Positions 1 to 9,471 of a DNA stretch of 64,000 nt are shown piece after piece (positions within the stretch are counted from its first letter, which is position 1; each line of letters begins with the position of its first letter). The DNA comes from Chitinophaga pinensis (GTDB lineage: Bacteria; Bacteroidota; Bacteroidia; 2-12-FULL-35-15), in NCBI GenBank assembly GCA_945885475.1, contig CAMCYR010000006.1, forward strand, positions 1-64,000, read 5' to 3'. The position numbers and the translations under genes are program-made. The notes below the pieces were generated by a model. The model did no database searches. It saw nothing but the letters and a program-made list of their open reading frames with translations, and was not told the DNA's origin.

Positions 1-503
1 GATTGCAATAATTTTCCACTCAGATCATACATCATAATGAAGCCGCTTTGTGCATCGGTTAATGTTGCTTCGTATGTACAAGAACTGTGTGCTGGATTTG
101 GATACAACACTCCGATCTTATCTTCTACGGCTGTAGGTGTTTCATCAAAAGGGTCCATCCGATGTCCCGGTGTAGAATAATCGTTGATGTCAATACCAAG
201 CATTACACGGGCATCATAAATTGCTGTTCCGCAATTCAATGGATCTTGTATAGCAATGTTATAAAGCGTTGTGCTGTCGGCAGAACTGATGGTAAAATTA
301 CCGATACCCCAAGTGTTGAAGAAAATACCATTCACTATTTTATGATAATCATCAACGCAAGAAGTTGTTATTACACTTGCATTAAGCGCCATAGCACCCG
401 TTGTATCACCATCTGCATATTTGATCCCGACATTTACAAGTTGTCCTACGGTTGTGTTTTGCATCCTTCGTGGAATATATTCTAAGGCAAATTCTATATT
501 CAT
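1..503 (-). CDS. T9SS type A sorting-domain protein, 3' end outside window
   Basis: This ORF is open to the left window edge, which is why the track omits it. The minus-strand ATG overlaps the stop of the previous gene by one base (TAATG). The visible part is about 167 residues. It ends in the start of a Por-type sorting domain, with YPNPAHSS followed by MMYDLSGKLLQ, the usual pattern for Bacteroidota proteins exported by T9SS and anchored at the surface. No signal peptide is visible at the chosen N-terminus (MNIEFALEYIPRRMQ), which is odd for a T9SS cargo. The true start could lie elsewhere, or the gene could be a fusion or broken copy. The middle (NTTVGQLVNVGIKYADGDTT) looks like beta-sandwich sequence but I do not recognise a named domain. 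Confidence 0.6.
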   Translation of the reverse strand, partial: MNIEFALEYIPRRMQNTTVGQLVNVGIKYADGDTTGAMALNASVITTSCVDDYHKIVNGIFFNTWGIGNFTISSADSTTLYNIAIQDPLNCGTAIYDARVMLGIDINDYSTPGHRMDPFDETPTAVEDKIGVLYPNPAHSSCTYEATLTDAQSGFIMMYDLSGKLLQ

Positions 504-811
504 TATTCTGTTTCGTAAGTGATGTAAATATTAATTTGATAAGGTGTTTCGAGTTCCTTGAAAAGTTGGTCGGCATAAAACCCACTGATAATAGTATCTT
601 TTGCAGTTAGCTCAACAGGTTGATTTTCTAACCTTGTTCCGATTGTGTGAAACAAACCATTTTTGAAACCAACAGAATTAATACCGATTAATTTTTCATA
701 ATCAGGCAACACTTCTAACAGGTTTACTTCCTGAGCATGAAAAATATCTTCCTTACGATTCACTTGTAATCGCAAATCCCCCGACTTTATGGAAAAGTAT
801 TTTGATTTCAT
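503..811 (-). CDS. Hypothetical protein, 102 aa, in tightly packed cluster
   Basis: I do not recognise this protein. The track starts it at 898, overlapping the upstream gene by 86 bases. An internal ATG at 811 sits one base after the upstream stop codon and gives 102 residues, a spacing that matches the rest of the cluster, so I prefer it. The sequence alternates hydrophobic and polar residues with many aromatic positions (YQINIYITYETE at the end), suggesting a beta-rich fold. There is no signal peptide or membrane segment. Its stop overlaps the ATG of the T9SS gene by one base, so translation is probably coupled. Confidence 0.5.
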   Translation of the reverse strand: MKSKYFSIKSGDLRLQVNRKEDIFHAQEVNLLEVLPDYEKLIGINSVGFKNGLFHTIGTRLENQPVELTAKDTIISGFYADQLFKELETPYQINIYITYETE

Positions 812-812
812 T

Positions 813-1079
813 TTAAATAACGGTGTGTAATCCAAATAAATAATCTGTTGCTTCATCTTTTTTATCTGCTGTTGCTTTATCTGTGCTTGATATTCCATTA
901 TTTAAAGTAGAATCCGTTGCTCGTGTATCTGATGTTTTAGAAATTAAAGGGGTAACAGTAACCTGAATGCCAGTGATACGTTTTGCATTTTTAGGCAACT
1001 TAATTTGAAATAGTTTTTTTTCGCCTAATGCTTTAATTTTTAAGGTCTGTATAATGTGCTTTATTCTTACCTTAGCCAT
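813..1079 (-). CDS. Hypothetical protein, 88 aa, basic N-terminus
   Basis: Not recognised. The ATG follows directly after the stop codon of the upstream 201-aa gene, with no spacer. The first 35 residues are basic (MAKVRIKHIIQTLKIKALGEKK), followed by a probable beta segment (RITGIQVTVTPL) and a Ser/Thr/Asp-rich low-complexity tail. There is no signal peptide. Zero-base spacing on both sides indicates one transcript with its neighbours. The short, beta-rich, end-to-end genes recall small structural-protein clusters of tailless phages, but no family motif supports that. Confidence 0.45.
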   Translation of the reverse strand: MAKVRIKHIIQTLKIKALGEKKLFQIKLPKNAKRITGIQVTVTPLISKTSDTRATDSTLNNGISSTDKATADKKDEATDYLFGLHTVI

Positions 1080-1685
1080 TTAAATCTTTCCGATTTCGTT
1101 TCCAGTAGCAGCATCAATAAGTTTCAGCCCTCCTAATTGTTCAATATTTGCTGCCGTTAAGTCCGTCAAGGCAGGTATGATATAGCTTTGAATCTTCCCG
1201 TGCAACGTCTCAAAATCGGATTTCACTTCATAACCAACAAAAATATTGCGAACAGGTCTGGAATTTGGAAATTTCGATAAAATTAGCTCCTTACTTTTAG
1301 CAGGCAAACTAAATGTATACCCATCAGAATCCCTCTTTACCAATACTGAAACCAGTTCCCCTTCAACTTTTGTATAAAATAATCTAAAGCTTGGTTTTTT
1401 ATTCTGAGGATCTTGTATAATTAATGTTGTATATGGGCAATAATGAATTACAAAATTCATTTCCATATCCGTTCCTTTTTTTCTCGTCAAATTCGAATAG
1501 AATGAACTTGGGTTAAAGTAAAAGCTGTGAACTTCTCCAGTCGGCAAAATTGTCTCAACTTTAATAGCGTTAAACAAATCCATCACATCATTGCCATTAA
1601 CTAAAATTTCACGAACCACGATTTTATTATCGCTGTATTGTTTTAAGTTTAATGCTTTCTCTGAATTTATATCAAAATATTTCAT
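1080..1685 (-). CDS. Hypothetical protein, 201 aa, first of three packed small genes
   Basis: Not recognised. It is 201 residues without signal peptide or transmembrane helix. Secondary-structure impression: mixed beta in residues 1-140 (ILVNGNDVMDLFNAIKVETI, then FRLFYTKVEGELVSVLVK) and a more helical end (IIPALTDLTAANIEQLGG). It lies 49 bases downstream of the stop of the 528-aa T9SS gene, on the same strand, and abuts the 88-aa gene. Whether it belongs to the secreted-protein operon or to a mobile cluster cannot be decided from the sequence. Confidence 0.5.
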   Translation of the reverse strand: MKYFDINSEKALNLKQYSDNKIVVREILVNGNDVMDLFNAIKVETILPTGEVHSFYFNPSSFYSNLTRKKGTDMEMNFVIHYCPYTTLIIQDPQNKKPSFRLFYTKVEGELVSVLVKRDSDGYTFSLPAKSKELILSKFPNSRPVRNIFVGYEVKSDFETLHGKIQSYIIPALTDLTAANIEQLGGLKLIDAATGNEIGKI

Positions 1686-1734
1686 GATTCTTCACCTATT
1701 GGATTCTTTGATGGAATTGCTAACCTTTTTTTCA

Positions 1735-3321
1735 TTATTTTATAATTACAATTTTTTCGCTTTGTTGAACCGAGTCGTTTATTTTGTAGGTATAAAAATA
1801 AATTCCATTATTCAGATTTGTTTCAGAGACAGTAATTATTTTCCTTCCTGTTACCAGTTTATAGTTTGCGATCTTCCTTCCTGTGATGTCAAAAATGTCG
1901 AGTTCTCCTTTCTCTTTGTTTTTTAATTCATATTCAAATGACATTGTTCCGTTATTCGGATTTGGATATAAAGAAAATGGATAATATTTTTCGTCTTGCA
2001 CTGCCACTGACGAAGTAAAACATAATGACGAATTTATTAATCCCCCATAAGTCTCTTGTGTAGCAGTATTAATGGACATGACTGAGGTGTCAGTAAATAC
2101 GTTTGGGAATACAATGTTTACAGGTAAAATGGATGTAATGTCTTGTTGAATGAGTGTTAAGTTTGATTCATAACAACCACTATTTCCGACTGAATCTGTT
2201 TTAATCAAATATCCCTTCGGATAAGCAGAAAAACTCTGTGTAGAGCCGGCTAATATAAACCCATTATCATAGGTTTGGGCGGCACTGATGGCATCGATAT
2301 CCGTGCTTCCATATTTTTTGCACCACATGAAGTTTCCTGTTGAATCGGCAAGTATCAATAATCCATCTGTATTGGTTCCTGTAATAGCACCAAAATGTCC
2401 TGTAAAAGCTATATCCCCTTGAGTTGTCAAAGAAAGTGATGCCGAGCTTTCATCTGTTACAGTTCCATATATTTTTGCTGATTGTACACTTCCACTTTCG
2501 TCAATTCTTAAAAGCCCTATATCATATCCGCCCTGTCCAAAACTTTTTGTGCTAAAACTTATAATATATGAATTTCCTAATTTTACAATACGTGAAGAAC
2601 CTTCATCAGAAGATCCTCCATATGTTTTTGCCCAATCCAAGTTTCCTAAAGAATCAGTTTTGATAATAAAAATATCAAAATCACCGCCACTATAATTTTT
2701 TGTGCTTCCAGCCAAAAGAAAACCACCTGTAGAAGTTTGTTCTATTGCTATAACACTGCAGGTATTCGCTCCATCATAGATTCGGCTCCATTTTAAAATT
2801 CCATTTTTATCAATTTTTGTTAAATAAACATCTGTCAACCCAAATCCTATACTGTCAAGCGCTCCTAAAATAACTAAATCATCATTAGGTAGCACTGTTA
2901 TGTTTCCGGCAAGATCTATCAACGGACCGCCAACTGCTTTAGTCCAAATTGTATCACCATTAGGGTTTATCTTGACGAGATAGGCATCATAATTCCCTGA
3001 TCCGAAATTAATTGTTTGACCCATGCAAACAAAGTTGCCGTCATTTGTCTTTTTTAATGGCCCACCATAATCAAGTCCCCCGCTCCCATATGTTCTTGTC
3101 CATATAGTATCTCCGAATTTATTAAATTTATTAATTCCTAAATCATAACCCCTTGTTGCTGTAGATGTAGTCGTTGGTATATAGTAGCTGCTATCAGTAT
3201 TCATGATGGCCTCTCCAAAAGCATCATAACTTCCCCGACTATATGTTTTTTGAAACTTAGTTTGCGCATTTAAGGTAACAAACAGAAAAAAAAATATCCC
3301 TATATAAAGTGATCTCTGCAT
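1735..3321 (-). CDS. Secreted T9SS protein with repeated WxxxYGG-type propeller blades
   Basis: The N-terminus is a signal peptide (MQRSLYIGIFFFLFVTLNAQ). Residues about 25-380 hold several repeats of about 50-60 residues centred on GDTIW.RTYG, GILKWSRIYDG, LDWAKTYGGSSDEG and FMWCKKYGS, the pattern of beta-propeller-like outer-surface proteins of Bacteroidota. The C-terminal 80 residues are a T9SS type A sorting domain (YPNPNNGTMSFEYELK, FDITGRKIANY, ending EKIVIIK). The product is therefore predicted to cross the outer membrane through the Por/Spr machinery. Binding partner and role are unknown. It is 54 bases downstream of a larger T9SS gene on the same strand, probably co-transcribed. Confidence 0.85.
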   Translation of the reverse strand: MQRSLYIGIFFFLFVTLNAQTKFQKTYSRGSYDAFGEAIMNTDSSYYIPTTTSTATRGYDLGINKFNKFGDTIWTRTYGSGGLDYGGPLKKTNDGNFVCMGQTINFGSGNYDAYLVKINPNGDTIWTKAVGGPLIDLAGNITVLPNDDLVILGALDSIGFGLTDVYLTKIDKNGILKWSRIYDGANTCSVIAIEQTSTGGFLLAGSTKNYSGGDFDIFIIKTDSLGNLDWAKTYGGSSDEGSSRIVKLGNSYIISFSTKSFGQGGYDIGLLRIDESGSVQSAKIYGTVTDESSASLSLTTQGDIAFTGHFGAITGTNTDGLLILADSTGNFMWCKKYGSTDIDAISAAQTYDNGFILAGSTQSFSAYPKGYLIKTDSVGNSGCYESNLTLIQQDITSILPVNIVFPNVFTDTSVMSINTATQETYGGLINSSLCFTSSVAVQDEKYYPFSLYPNPNNGTMSFEYELKNKEKGELDIFDITGRKIANYKLVTGRKIITVSETNLNNGIYFYTYKINDSVQQSEKIVIIK

Positions 3322-3375
3322 AAAAAAATAGCAGAAGACGGCATATTATGCCGGCTTCTGCTTGATTAGAGGTTA

Positions 3376-6300
3376 TTACTTAATGATGATTAATTTATCC
3401 GTTTTTGAGACCTTCCCATTTACAGAGTATTTGTACAGATAGGTTCCAGATTGAAGAACATTATTCTCGATTTTTACAAAAGCAATTTCTGAGTTTAGTT
3501 CGATTGAACGGATTTTTTTTCCTGCAATATCAAATATCTCCAAAAGTCCAACATCACCTTCTTCCAATGAATATGAAAAATTAATTTCACCCGAACTTGG
3601 ATTTGGATAAAGGTTTATTGCACGATCTTCTTCCTGCTCTGCTTCCACCATCTGAAACATACTGTGATAGGAAGCAGTCCAGCTGATTGGTTCAATGTAT
3701 TCATTGTATACATAATTAAAGAGAAGCTTCAAAACTGCGTTAGCGCTTGGAGATTCCTTGGAGTCTTGATATGATATCTCATCAACTTTGGTTTTGGTTG
3801 CCAAATCAGTAAGCAAAGTACCTTCCTGATTCACCGACTGCTTTAGCAACAAAGCAACATCCACCATCTTTGTAAAAGTGGTGTCCGTTCCAGCATCTTT
3901 GATTGAATCATTTAACTGAGCTGTTTTTACATAATCACCTTTTGTAAGGTAGGCAAGTATAATATCAGTTGAGTTTTGTTGAATATTATATGTTTTAAAT
4001 ACTGCTAAGATACTGTCTTGACCATTGTCAAGCAAAGTGTCATTAGCATAAGCTCTGATCAATTCATCAATATTATAAGCTCTTTGACTAGTATTGTATG
4101 CAATTTGAGATTCAAGTTTCAAACGAGCAGATACACCAGTTTGAGCATTATTGATTTGGTTGCGAATCCCGTTCGGTAAACTAATGCTATTTAGAGCATC
4201 CATCACAGGTTTGGTGACAGGAGAATTAGCAATTACAACATCTTTTAAATTCCCATTTGGCACTCCAATTTTAGAGATATAAGCGATCAAAACACGGTCA
4301 CTCAAAAGAGGCGATTTCGACATTAATAGATTTTTCAGTGTGCCAGCAGATGAAGAACCATAAATCTGCGATAATAGATAAGTTGTATTCCCGCCATCAA
4401 TTTGTGTTTCGAGAGACGCGGCTTGATTTCCATAATTAGAAATGTCTTGTTTTATAAATACAGGAGTATGAAGCCCAGTTAAACGAGAAGGGCACGATCC
4501 CCCAGTTGTAGTTAAAGAAAATGTTCCACAAGTTGCACAAACCTGAGGTAATACAGGTGGGGTTACTACTGTGTTTGGAATTCGTCCTGGATCATTATGA
4601 CTTACATAAACTATTGTTCCATCCACATCAGTAGGAAAAGGTTGACTGAAAAAATCAAAGGCTGATCCTGTATGACTGAATGTATTCCCTGCTGGAGTCA
4701 AAGTACTTGACGAAAAATCTCCTTGTAGATATGCAATATTACCAGTTGTTACAAGATTTTGGGATCGTGTTACAGAAAGATCTGAGTTATCGACATTACT
4801 GGAAAAAGTATTACATAAAAACTCAAATCCGATATAGTTTTTGCGATATATATCAGCTGGAGCGTAACAATTCGAAGTAGTAAAAGTTGGGTCAAAATCT
4901 CTTTCGCTGTTATTTCCTTGCGCTCTACCGCCAACAAGAATATTATGGAAGGTGTTGCGATAAATTTCATCATGCTGCGTGCAATTACGCTTATAATTAC
5001 TATTATTAATAATTACTCCGAAGCAATTTGCCATTGGTGTTGCAGTTCCAGCATAACTAAAATCATTCTCCTCTACCTTGAATCCTTTACAAAAATCAAG
5101 ATAAATGCCATATCCTGCATCACTTGGAGTTGGTGTTGGAGGACTCATTGGCCATTTGTAAACCTTGAATGTGTTTTTTGTAATGGTTTCAAAATCAACG
5201 CTACCAGCATAAATTCCGCGATAGTTATTTGTGAAATCATTTTCAGTGATTGTGAATGTTTTTGTGCTACCAAAGTTTGCAGCATAAACACCATAAGTGA
5301 GATCATTAAATTTCCCTCTATTAAAGGGTGGTGCAAATCTTTGTGATGAGATAAAATAACTATTGAAGGAGAAAATTCCCGAGCCTCGTTTATTTGTAAG
5401 AATGTCGTAGGCCGGATTTAAAGGATTTGCATTCTGAAATATAACTCCTCGGTAAGTAATGCCCTTTACACCAACTAGAATATGGTGAAACCAATTGGCT
5501 AAATTTAAATTTGCGTCCATATCCACAAGCGTTGTGGTAGTAGCCGTTGTTGGAGTAGTTTCAAAAACGCAGTTGTCGAAGTTACTTGCATTATTGTCGA
5601 TACTTGTTGGTAAATAATCGTAGTTTCCAAAATACACGTCAATATAATTATTTCTGAAACGACTACCAGTTGTGACCGCAACAACTCCACCGGAGTAAGC
5701 TAAATCAATTGCTGGAGTGGTAGAATATCCGGGAACTCCGTTAAAAGTATTTGTTACTCTTGCCATAACAACAGCATGGTAGGCATTTTCAACTATTGAG
5801 CTGTTTTTTACGATCAACCAAGCTTGTTTTCCCGTTGTGAAGGTTCCTTGTGAGGCCGTACTCTTTCCTTGAACCTCAATCCCTTCCCACATTCCGGTTC
5901 TGCATGAGTTAGTATGCGTGAAGATTGAGTTATCTAATGTTAGCCTAGCTCCTTTTGATGTTGAGGTGGTTAGGTTTGAACGCAATAACTGAACAGATGC
6001 ACCAGCTAATACAGGCGTAGTAGGAAACAAGGGATCATAGGTTCTTCCTGCAAATTCAAAACGCATACCTTGAATTGTAATATTAAATTCGGATGGGATA
6101 ATTAATTTATCCAAAACCACGATTGGGTTTGCAAGAGTTCCAACCGGACTTGTTATCGTTCCTCCGAATGGATTACTTGTAGGTGTCCAAATCTGAGTAG
6201 TTGAGGGAAATAAAGAGGACGTTGCGGCAGTAAATATTGTAACAATTGTCCCTGCCGCACCTCCAGTATAAATATTCCCATCTAGTTGATCAGGAAGTGT

Positions 6301-7587
6301 CTGATCAGGTAAGTTAGAGCTCGACAAGACAAGTGCCGTTGAAGTCCAATTAGTTGAAGACGGACCGGAGTTTGGGTTAGCCAAAGAAAGCAATTTATTT
6401 CCATCAGTATAGTATAACTTGCCATCATAGCCTAATTCGATAAATGAATTACCAAGTGTGTTCGCTCCCGAATAACTTGTGTTTAACATTTCGGTCGGAA
6501 CAAGCGTTGCTGGAGTTAGATTGCAAAATCCGATATGAGACGTAGTGTTTGCATATGAGTAATAAATATAGCTTCCGTTTGGAGAAAACTCCAATCCTCT
6601 AATCTGAGTTGGACCGGGGATATTAAAAGTTCGTACAGCTCCTGCCCCTGTTGATAAAAGACCATCACTTGAATTTAGTTTAACAAAAACCGGATTTCTG
6701 TCACCATATATATAGGCTAACTGATACGACCCCGTTCCTAAATCGACTATCTCCATTTCAGGGTATGCTTGATTACTTCCTCCATCATGATCACCATTTA
6801 AAATAGTATTAGTTGGGTCGATTACAACCACCCCTCCATCGCTGGCTCCATTGTCAAAGGTAATTCCTGTCGCATCGATGATGTATCTGTACAAATTTTT
6901 AGAAAAACCTCTCAAGTACATAAAGTGATTGTTTGTAAGGGATCTCAGTGGTGTAACTGCCATCCCGAAACGAAATTCTTCAAAGAATGATCCAGCAGTA
7001 TTTCCAAAAGCAAGAGCTGGGCTAATTGTTCTGAGATCAAAAACATTTGTTCCAGCTCCAAAATATTGCAGTGCTCCTTTTTTACTTGGATCCAGTGGGG
7101 TTAAATAATTTATATTTTGTAACGTAACATCAATCATAGTATAAACCGGCTCCCACAATGCCGCAGCTGAATTCATTGCTGAAGTGATAATATAATATTG
7201 TGTACAACTGCCCGGTTTAGGAACAATACTAATTTCCTGACCCATTATTGGTGAACCACTACCACCGATTGACAAAGGAGTTCCAGAAATCTTAAGTTCA
7301 TCAATGACATATCCATCCTTGTCATATACGATATTATCAACGATGTAAAAAAGTAAATTTCCGCTAGCATCATGCATGCTGTTGGAAGCGAAAGTAGCAG
7401 TCTGACCAAAATAACCACCACTAGAACTAGCGTTTAGCAGGCTCGATGTTGGTAAAGGATTAAAAGCAATTTGGTTGGGTGGCAATGTCCATAATTTCAA
7501 TTGCGGAAGTTGTGCCGAAAGATTGTTGAAGAATGAGATTACAGCAATCAATAAGAGCTTCATACTCAATTTTATTTTGTGTTCCAT
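3376..7587 (-). CDS. Large secreted T9SS protein: propeller-like N-part, beta-helix middle
   Basis: I start at the ATG at 7587 (MEHKIKLSMKLLLIAV...), which gives a standard signal peptide ending at LSAQ; the track start adds 12 residues in front of it. Another ATG at 7563 is possible. The protein is about 1403 residues. Residues 30-450 resemble a propeller with SPNGSYIYYSY-type blades. The middle (about 550-980) has right-handed beta-helix features: asparagine-rich turns such as TENDFTNNYRGIYAG and VEENDFSYAG. A helical stretch follows, then a T9SS sorting domain (LYPNPSSGEINFSYS, ending DKLIIIK). It is a likely surface adhesin or carbohydrate-interacting protein; no catalytic motif was seen. 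Confidence 0.85.
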   Translation of the reverse strand: MEHKIKLSMKLLLIAVISFFNNLSAQLPQLKLWTLPPNQIAFNPLPTSSLLNASSSGGYFGQTATFASNSMHDASGNLLFYIVDNIVYDKDGYVIDELKISGTPLSIGGSGSPIMGQEISIVPKPGSCTQYYIITSAMNSAAALWEPVYTMIDVTLQNINYLTPLDPSKKGALQYFGAGTNVFDLRTISPALAFGNTAGSFFEEFRFGMAVTPLRSLTNNHFMYLRGFSKNLYRYIIDATGITFDNGASDGGVVVIDPTNTILNGDHDGGSNQAYPEMEIVDLGTGSYQLAYIYGDRNPVFVKLNSSDGLLSTGAGAVRTFNIPGPTQIRGLEFSPNGSYIYYSYANTTSHIGFCNLTPATLVPTEMLNTSYSGANTLGNSFIELGYDGKLYYTDGNKLLSLANPNSGPSSTNWTSTALVLSSSNLPDQTLPDQLDGNIYTGGAAGTIVTIFTAATSSLFPSTTQIWTPTSNPFGGTITSPVGTLANPIVVLDKLIIPSEFNITIQGMRFEFAGRTYDPLFPTTPVLAGASVQLLRSNLTTSTSKGARLTLDNSIFTHTNSCRTGMWEGIEVQGKSTASQGTFTTGKQAWLIVKNSSIVENAYHAVVMARVTNTFNGVPGYSTTPAIDLAYSGGVVAVTTGSRFRNNYIDVYFGNYDYLPTSIDNNASNFDNCVFETTPTTATTTTLVDMDANLNLANWFHHILVGVKGITYRGVIFQNANPLNPAYDILTNKRGSGIFSFNSYFISSQRFAPPFNRGKFNDLTYGVYAANFGSTKTFTITENDFTNNYRGIYAGSVDFETITKNTFKVYKWPMSPPTPTPSDAGYGIYLDFCKGFKVEENDFSYAGTATPMANCFGVIINNSNYKRNCTQHDEIYRNTFHNILVGGRAQGNNSERDFDPTFTTSNCYAPADIYRKNYIGFEFLCNTFSSNVDNSDLSVTRSQNLVTTGNIAYLQGDFSSSTLTPAGNTFSHTGSAFDFFSQPFPTDVDGTIVYVSHNDPGRIPNTVVTPPVLPQVCATCGTFSLTTTGGSCPSRLTGLHTPVFIKQDISNYGNQAASLETQIDGGNTTYLLSQIYGSSSAGTLKNLLMSKSPLLSDRVLIAYISKIGVPNGNLKDVVIANSPVTKPVMDALNSISLPNGIRNQINNAQTGVSARLKLESQIAYNTSQRAYNIDELIRAYANDTLLDNGQDSILAVFKTYNIQQNSTDIILAYLTKGDYVKTAQLNDSIKDAGTDTTFTKMVDVALLLKQSVNQEGTLLTDLATKTKVDEISYQDSKESPSANAVLKLLFNYVYNEYIEPISWTASYHSMFQMVEAEQEEDRAINLYPNPSSGEINFSYSLEEGDVGLLEIFDIAGKKIRSIELNSEIAFVKIENNVLQSGTYLYKYSVNGKVSKTDKLIIIK

Positions 7588-8270
7588 GTTTTTAGAATTT
7601 GAGATTAAAAATTTGTAAATCAAAATACGAGGGAGTAGCTCTCATTTTGCTAATATAGAAATTATTTTCACTTTTCCAAAATTCATCTTCAATATTCCCA
7701 CAAAAGTATTATCTCCTTGATTTTTCCATTTCTTAATAATTCGTTTACTTTTCTTTTCATAGTTTTTCTTTCATCAAAATTGCTTTTCTCTGCCCTTTCG
7801 TGCTTAAATTAGCATTTCATTGCTTTTGATTGCACTTAAAGCCTAAAAGTGGAATGTGCTAAAAATCTCAGTCTCACATTTGTCGGAAAGAAATCGAAAA
7901 ATGCGGCAAAAGAATGCAAAAGTCAGCAAAAGAATTTAAGGATCCGACCACCGTATTTTTCGTTAGTCGCACCTTTGTTCCGTAAAGCAGAACTACCGAT
8001 ACTGAGCAATGCCTGCAAATGTGTTTGAATACTGTTAGTTCTCGGCACGGAGTAAAATAGAGTTAAAGAAATTTGAATTTTAAAAACATGAAATACGAAA
8101 ATCATGAAAGAAAACACAGAAGAGAAGACCGTAATGAAAAAGCAAATTTATTTACCCTTATTTTATGTTGGCAGTTTTATAATGATTCCAATACAATAAA
8201 AAAGTATATCTCAATTTCTTGAACAGGCTTATTCTGTTGTATTTTAGTGAAATCAAATCATTATACGAAA
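7588..8270. other. AT-rich gap without a convincing gene; possible element left flank
   Basis: About 680 bases separate the T9SS gene from the SIR2 gene, and I see no supported CDS. The 64-aa track ORF at 7923-8117 has no family features. A 31-codon plus-strand ORF from about 8104 (MKENTEEKTVMKK...) is too weak to call. The stretch holds three direct repeats with 10-bp spacing at 7906-7935. Both promoters of the divergent neighbours must lie here. The left boundary of the integrated element may also be here, but I found no copy of the tRNA-Phe 3' end. Confidence 0.4.
7906..7935 (+). repeat. Three helically phased direct repeats GCAAAAGAAT
   Basis: Three 10-bp units follow each other without a gap: GCAAAAGAAT, GCAAAAGTCA, GCAAAAGAAT. 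One turn of DNA per unit puts the same bases on one face, as in protein-binding iterons. They lie about 340 bases upstream of the SIR2 gene in a gene-free gap. Chance in AT-rich DNA is possible. Confidence 0.4.
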
Positions 8271-9446
8271 ATGGCAAACACTTTAAATATTATCGTTGGA
8301 GCGGGATTCTCCTATTTAGCAAAGCTTCCATTAGGAAACGACTTAAAAGCAAAATTTGATAGGGATTTAAGAGAACAATTGCTTCGGCATTCAGGCAGTG
8401 AATGGACATGGAAAGAAGGGAAAGATTCAGCAACGGTCAATAATGGAAGCATTGGAGCAGATTGGATAAGTTACTCCTATGTTTTAAACGAAGTACTGGA
8501 AGCCTACAAGTCAGATAGAGGGGCGTTTAATGATTACGAGGATTTCTATCAGTTTATTAAAGACCATTCCGGAAATGATAATTGGTACAGACCATTGTTT
8601 GATCGAGCAAAAACAAAAATGTATTCCGAACTTGCAATGCAATCACCCAATGAATTCTTCGATTCAATTTTCTCCATGCCCAATACCTTTCTCATTGAAG
8701 AGATTATCAACTATTTGATTGCTGATTTGCTTTGGACAACAAAAACGGATGCAGAGCTACTGGAAGCTTATAGGCCTTTTATTGAATATATTAAAACCTT
8801 TGACGAGGTAAATATTTTTACTTTAAATCATGATTTACTTCTGGAACGATTATTTAAAATTTCCGGATTAACATATTGTGATGGATTTTCAGCCGAAAAC
8901 TCCATTTTAAAGTATCAAGATTCACTCTTGCCAACATTCAAGTGTGCCTTTGATTCTGCTAAAATAAAAATACACAAACTACATGGTAGTATTGACACCT
9001 TCTTGTTTGCACATTGTGAAGAAAATGGCGCTGTTTTGACACGCACTGGGCAATACAGTTATTTCAAACCAATCAATTATCAGAGTAAACATTATGTTGA
9101 AAGGATTGATCCTGTAACTAATACTGTGATTCAACATTTTAGTACAGATACTATCGTTCCCCGTTTTATTACGGGTAATGGAAAAAAGAAGAAAGCTTTT
9201 ATTGAAGCTGATTATATGTATTCACAGTTATACAACAGGTTTATAGAGAAAATGAAAGAGGGTAAAAATTTATTGATCGTTGGATATTCTTTTCGGGATG
9301 AACATGTAAATGATGTTCTTAAATTATTTACAAAAACAGATGGCCCAAAGGTGATTAATCTGAATCCGAGCGATGTATTTAAGTATGATGTTCCTTGGAT
9401 CAAGGAAATAAAAGCCTTTTCCGAATTGCCATTGGAACAAAAATAA
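8271..9446 (+). CDS. SIR2-like domain protein, probable anti-phage NADase effector
   Basis: The track begins at a GTG at 8247; I prefer the ATG at 8271, which places the hydrophobic nucleotide-binding strand right at the N-terminus (NIIVGAGFSYLAKLPLG), as in SIR2-fold proteins. SIR2 signatures follow in order: the GAGFS glycine loop (about residues 10-14), TLNHD (about 186), which matches the TxNYD active-site motif, KLHGS (about 236) with the catalytic histidine, and LLIVGYSFRDEHV (about 334). Known family members in defence islands deplete NAD+ on phage infection. The role here is inferred from family and from cargo position in an integrated element. There is no fused partner domain. The next gene starts 25 bases downstream, suggesting one operon. 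Confidence 0.75.
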   Translation: MANTLNIIVGAGFSYLAKLPLGNDLKAKFDRDLREQLLRHSGSEWTWKEGKDSATVNNGSIGADWISYSYVLNEVLEAYKSDRGAFNDYEDFYQFIKDHSGNDNWYRPLFDRAKTKMYSELAMQSPNEFFDSIFSMPNTFLIEEIINYLIADLLWTTKTDAELLEAYRPFIEYIKTFDEVNIFTLNHDLLLERLFKISGLTYCDGFSAENSILKYQDSLLPTFKCAFDSAKIKIHKLHGSIDTFLFAHCEENGAVLTRTGQYSYFKPINYQSKHYVERIDPVTNTVIQHFSTDTIVPRFITGNGKKKKAFIEADYMYSQLYNRFIEKMKEGKNLLIVGYSFRDEHVNDVLKLFTKTDGPKVINLNPSDVFKYDVPWIKEIKAFSELPLEQK

Positions 9447-9471
9447 TTTTGAAAATACTTACATTCGTAGA

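Noticed and set aside
87-485. 132-aa plus-strand ORF
   Set aside because: Lies opposite the T9SS-domain frame on the minus strand, which has a recognisable sorting-domain motif; the plus frame has none.
4918-5346. 142-aa plus-strand ORF
   Set aside because: Antisense of the beta-helix part of the large T9SS gene; Ile/Ser/Cys-rich shadow composition.
7923-8117. 64-aa minus-strand ORF in the gap before the SIR2 gene
   Set aside because: No family features, no promoter box or start signal, and it crosses the phased repeats.
1-8270. Second attachment site (copy of the tRNA-Phe 3' end) marking the left end of the element
   Set aside because: No TGGTACCC-like stretch was found by eye in this region; the other end may lie left of the window or be too diverged.
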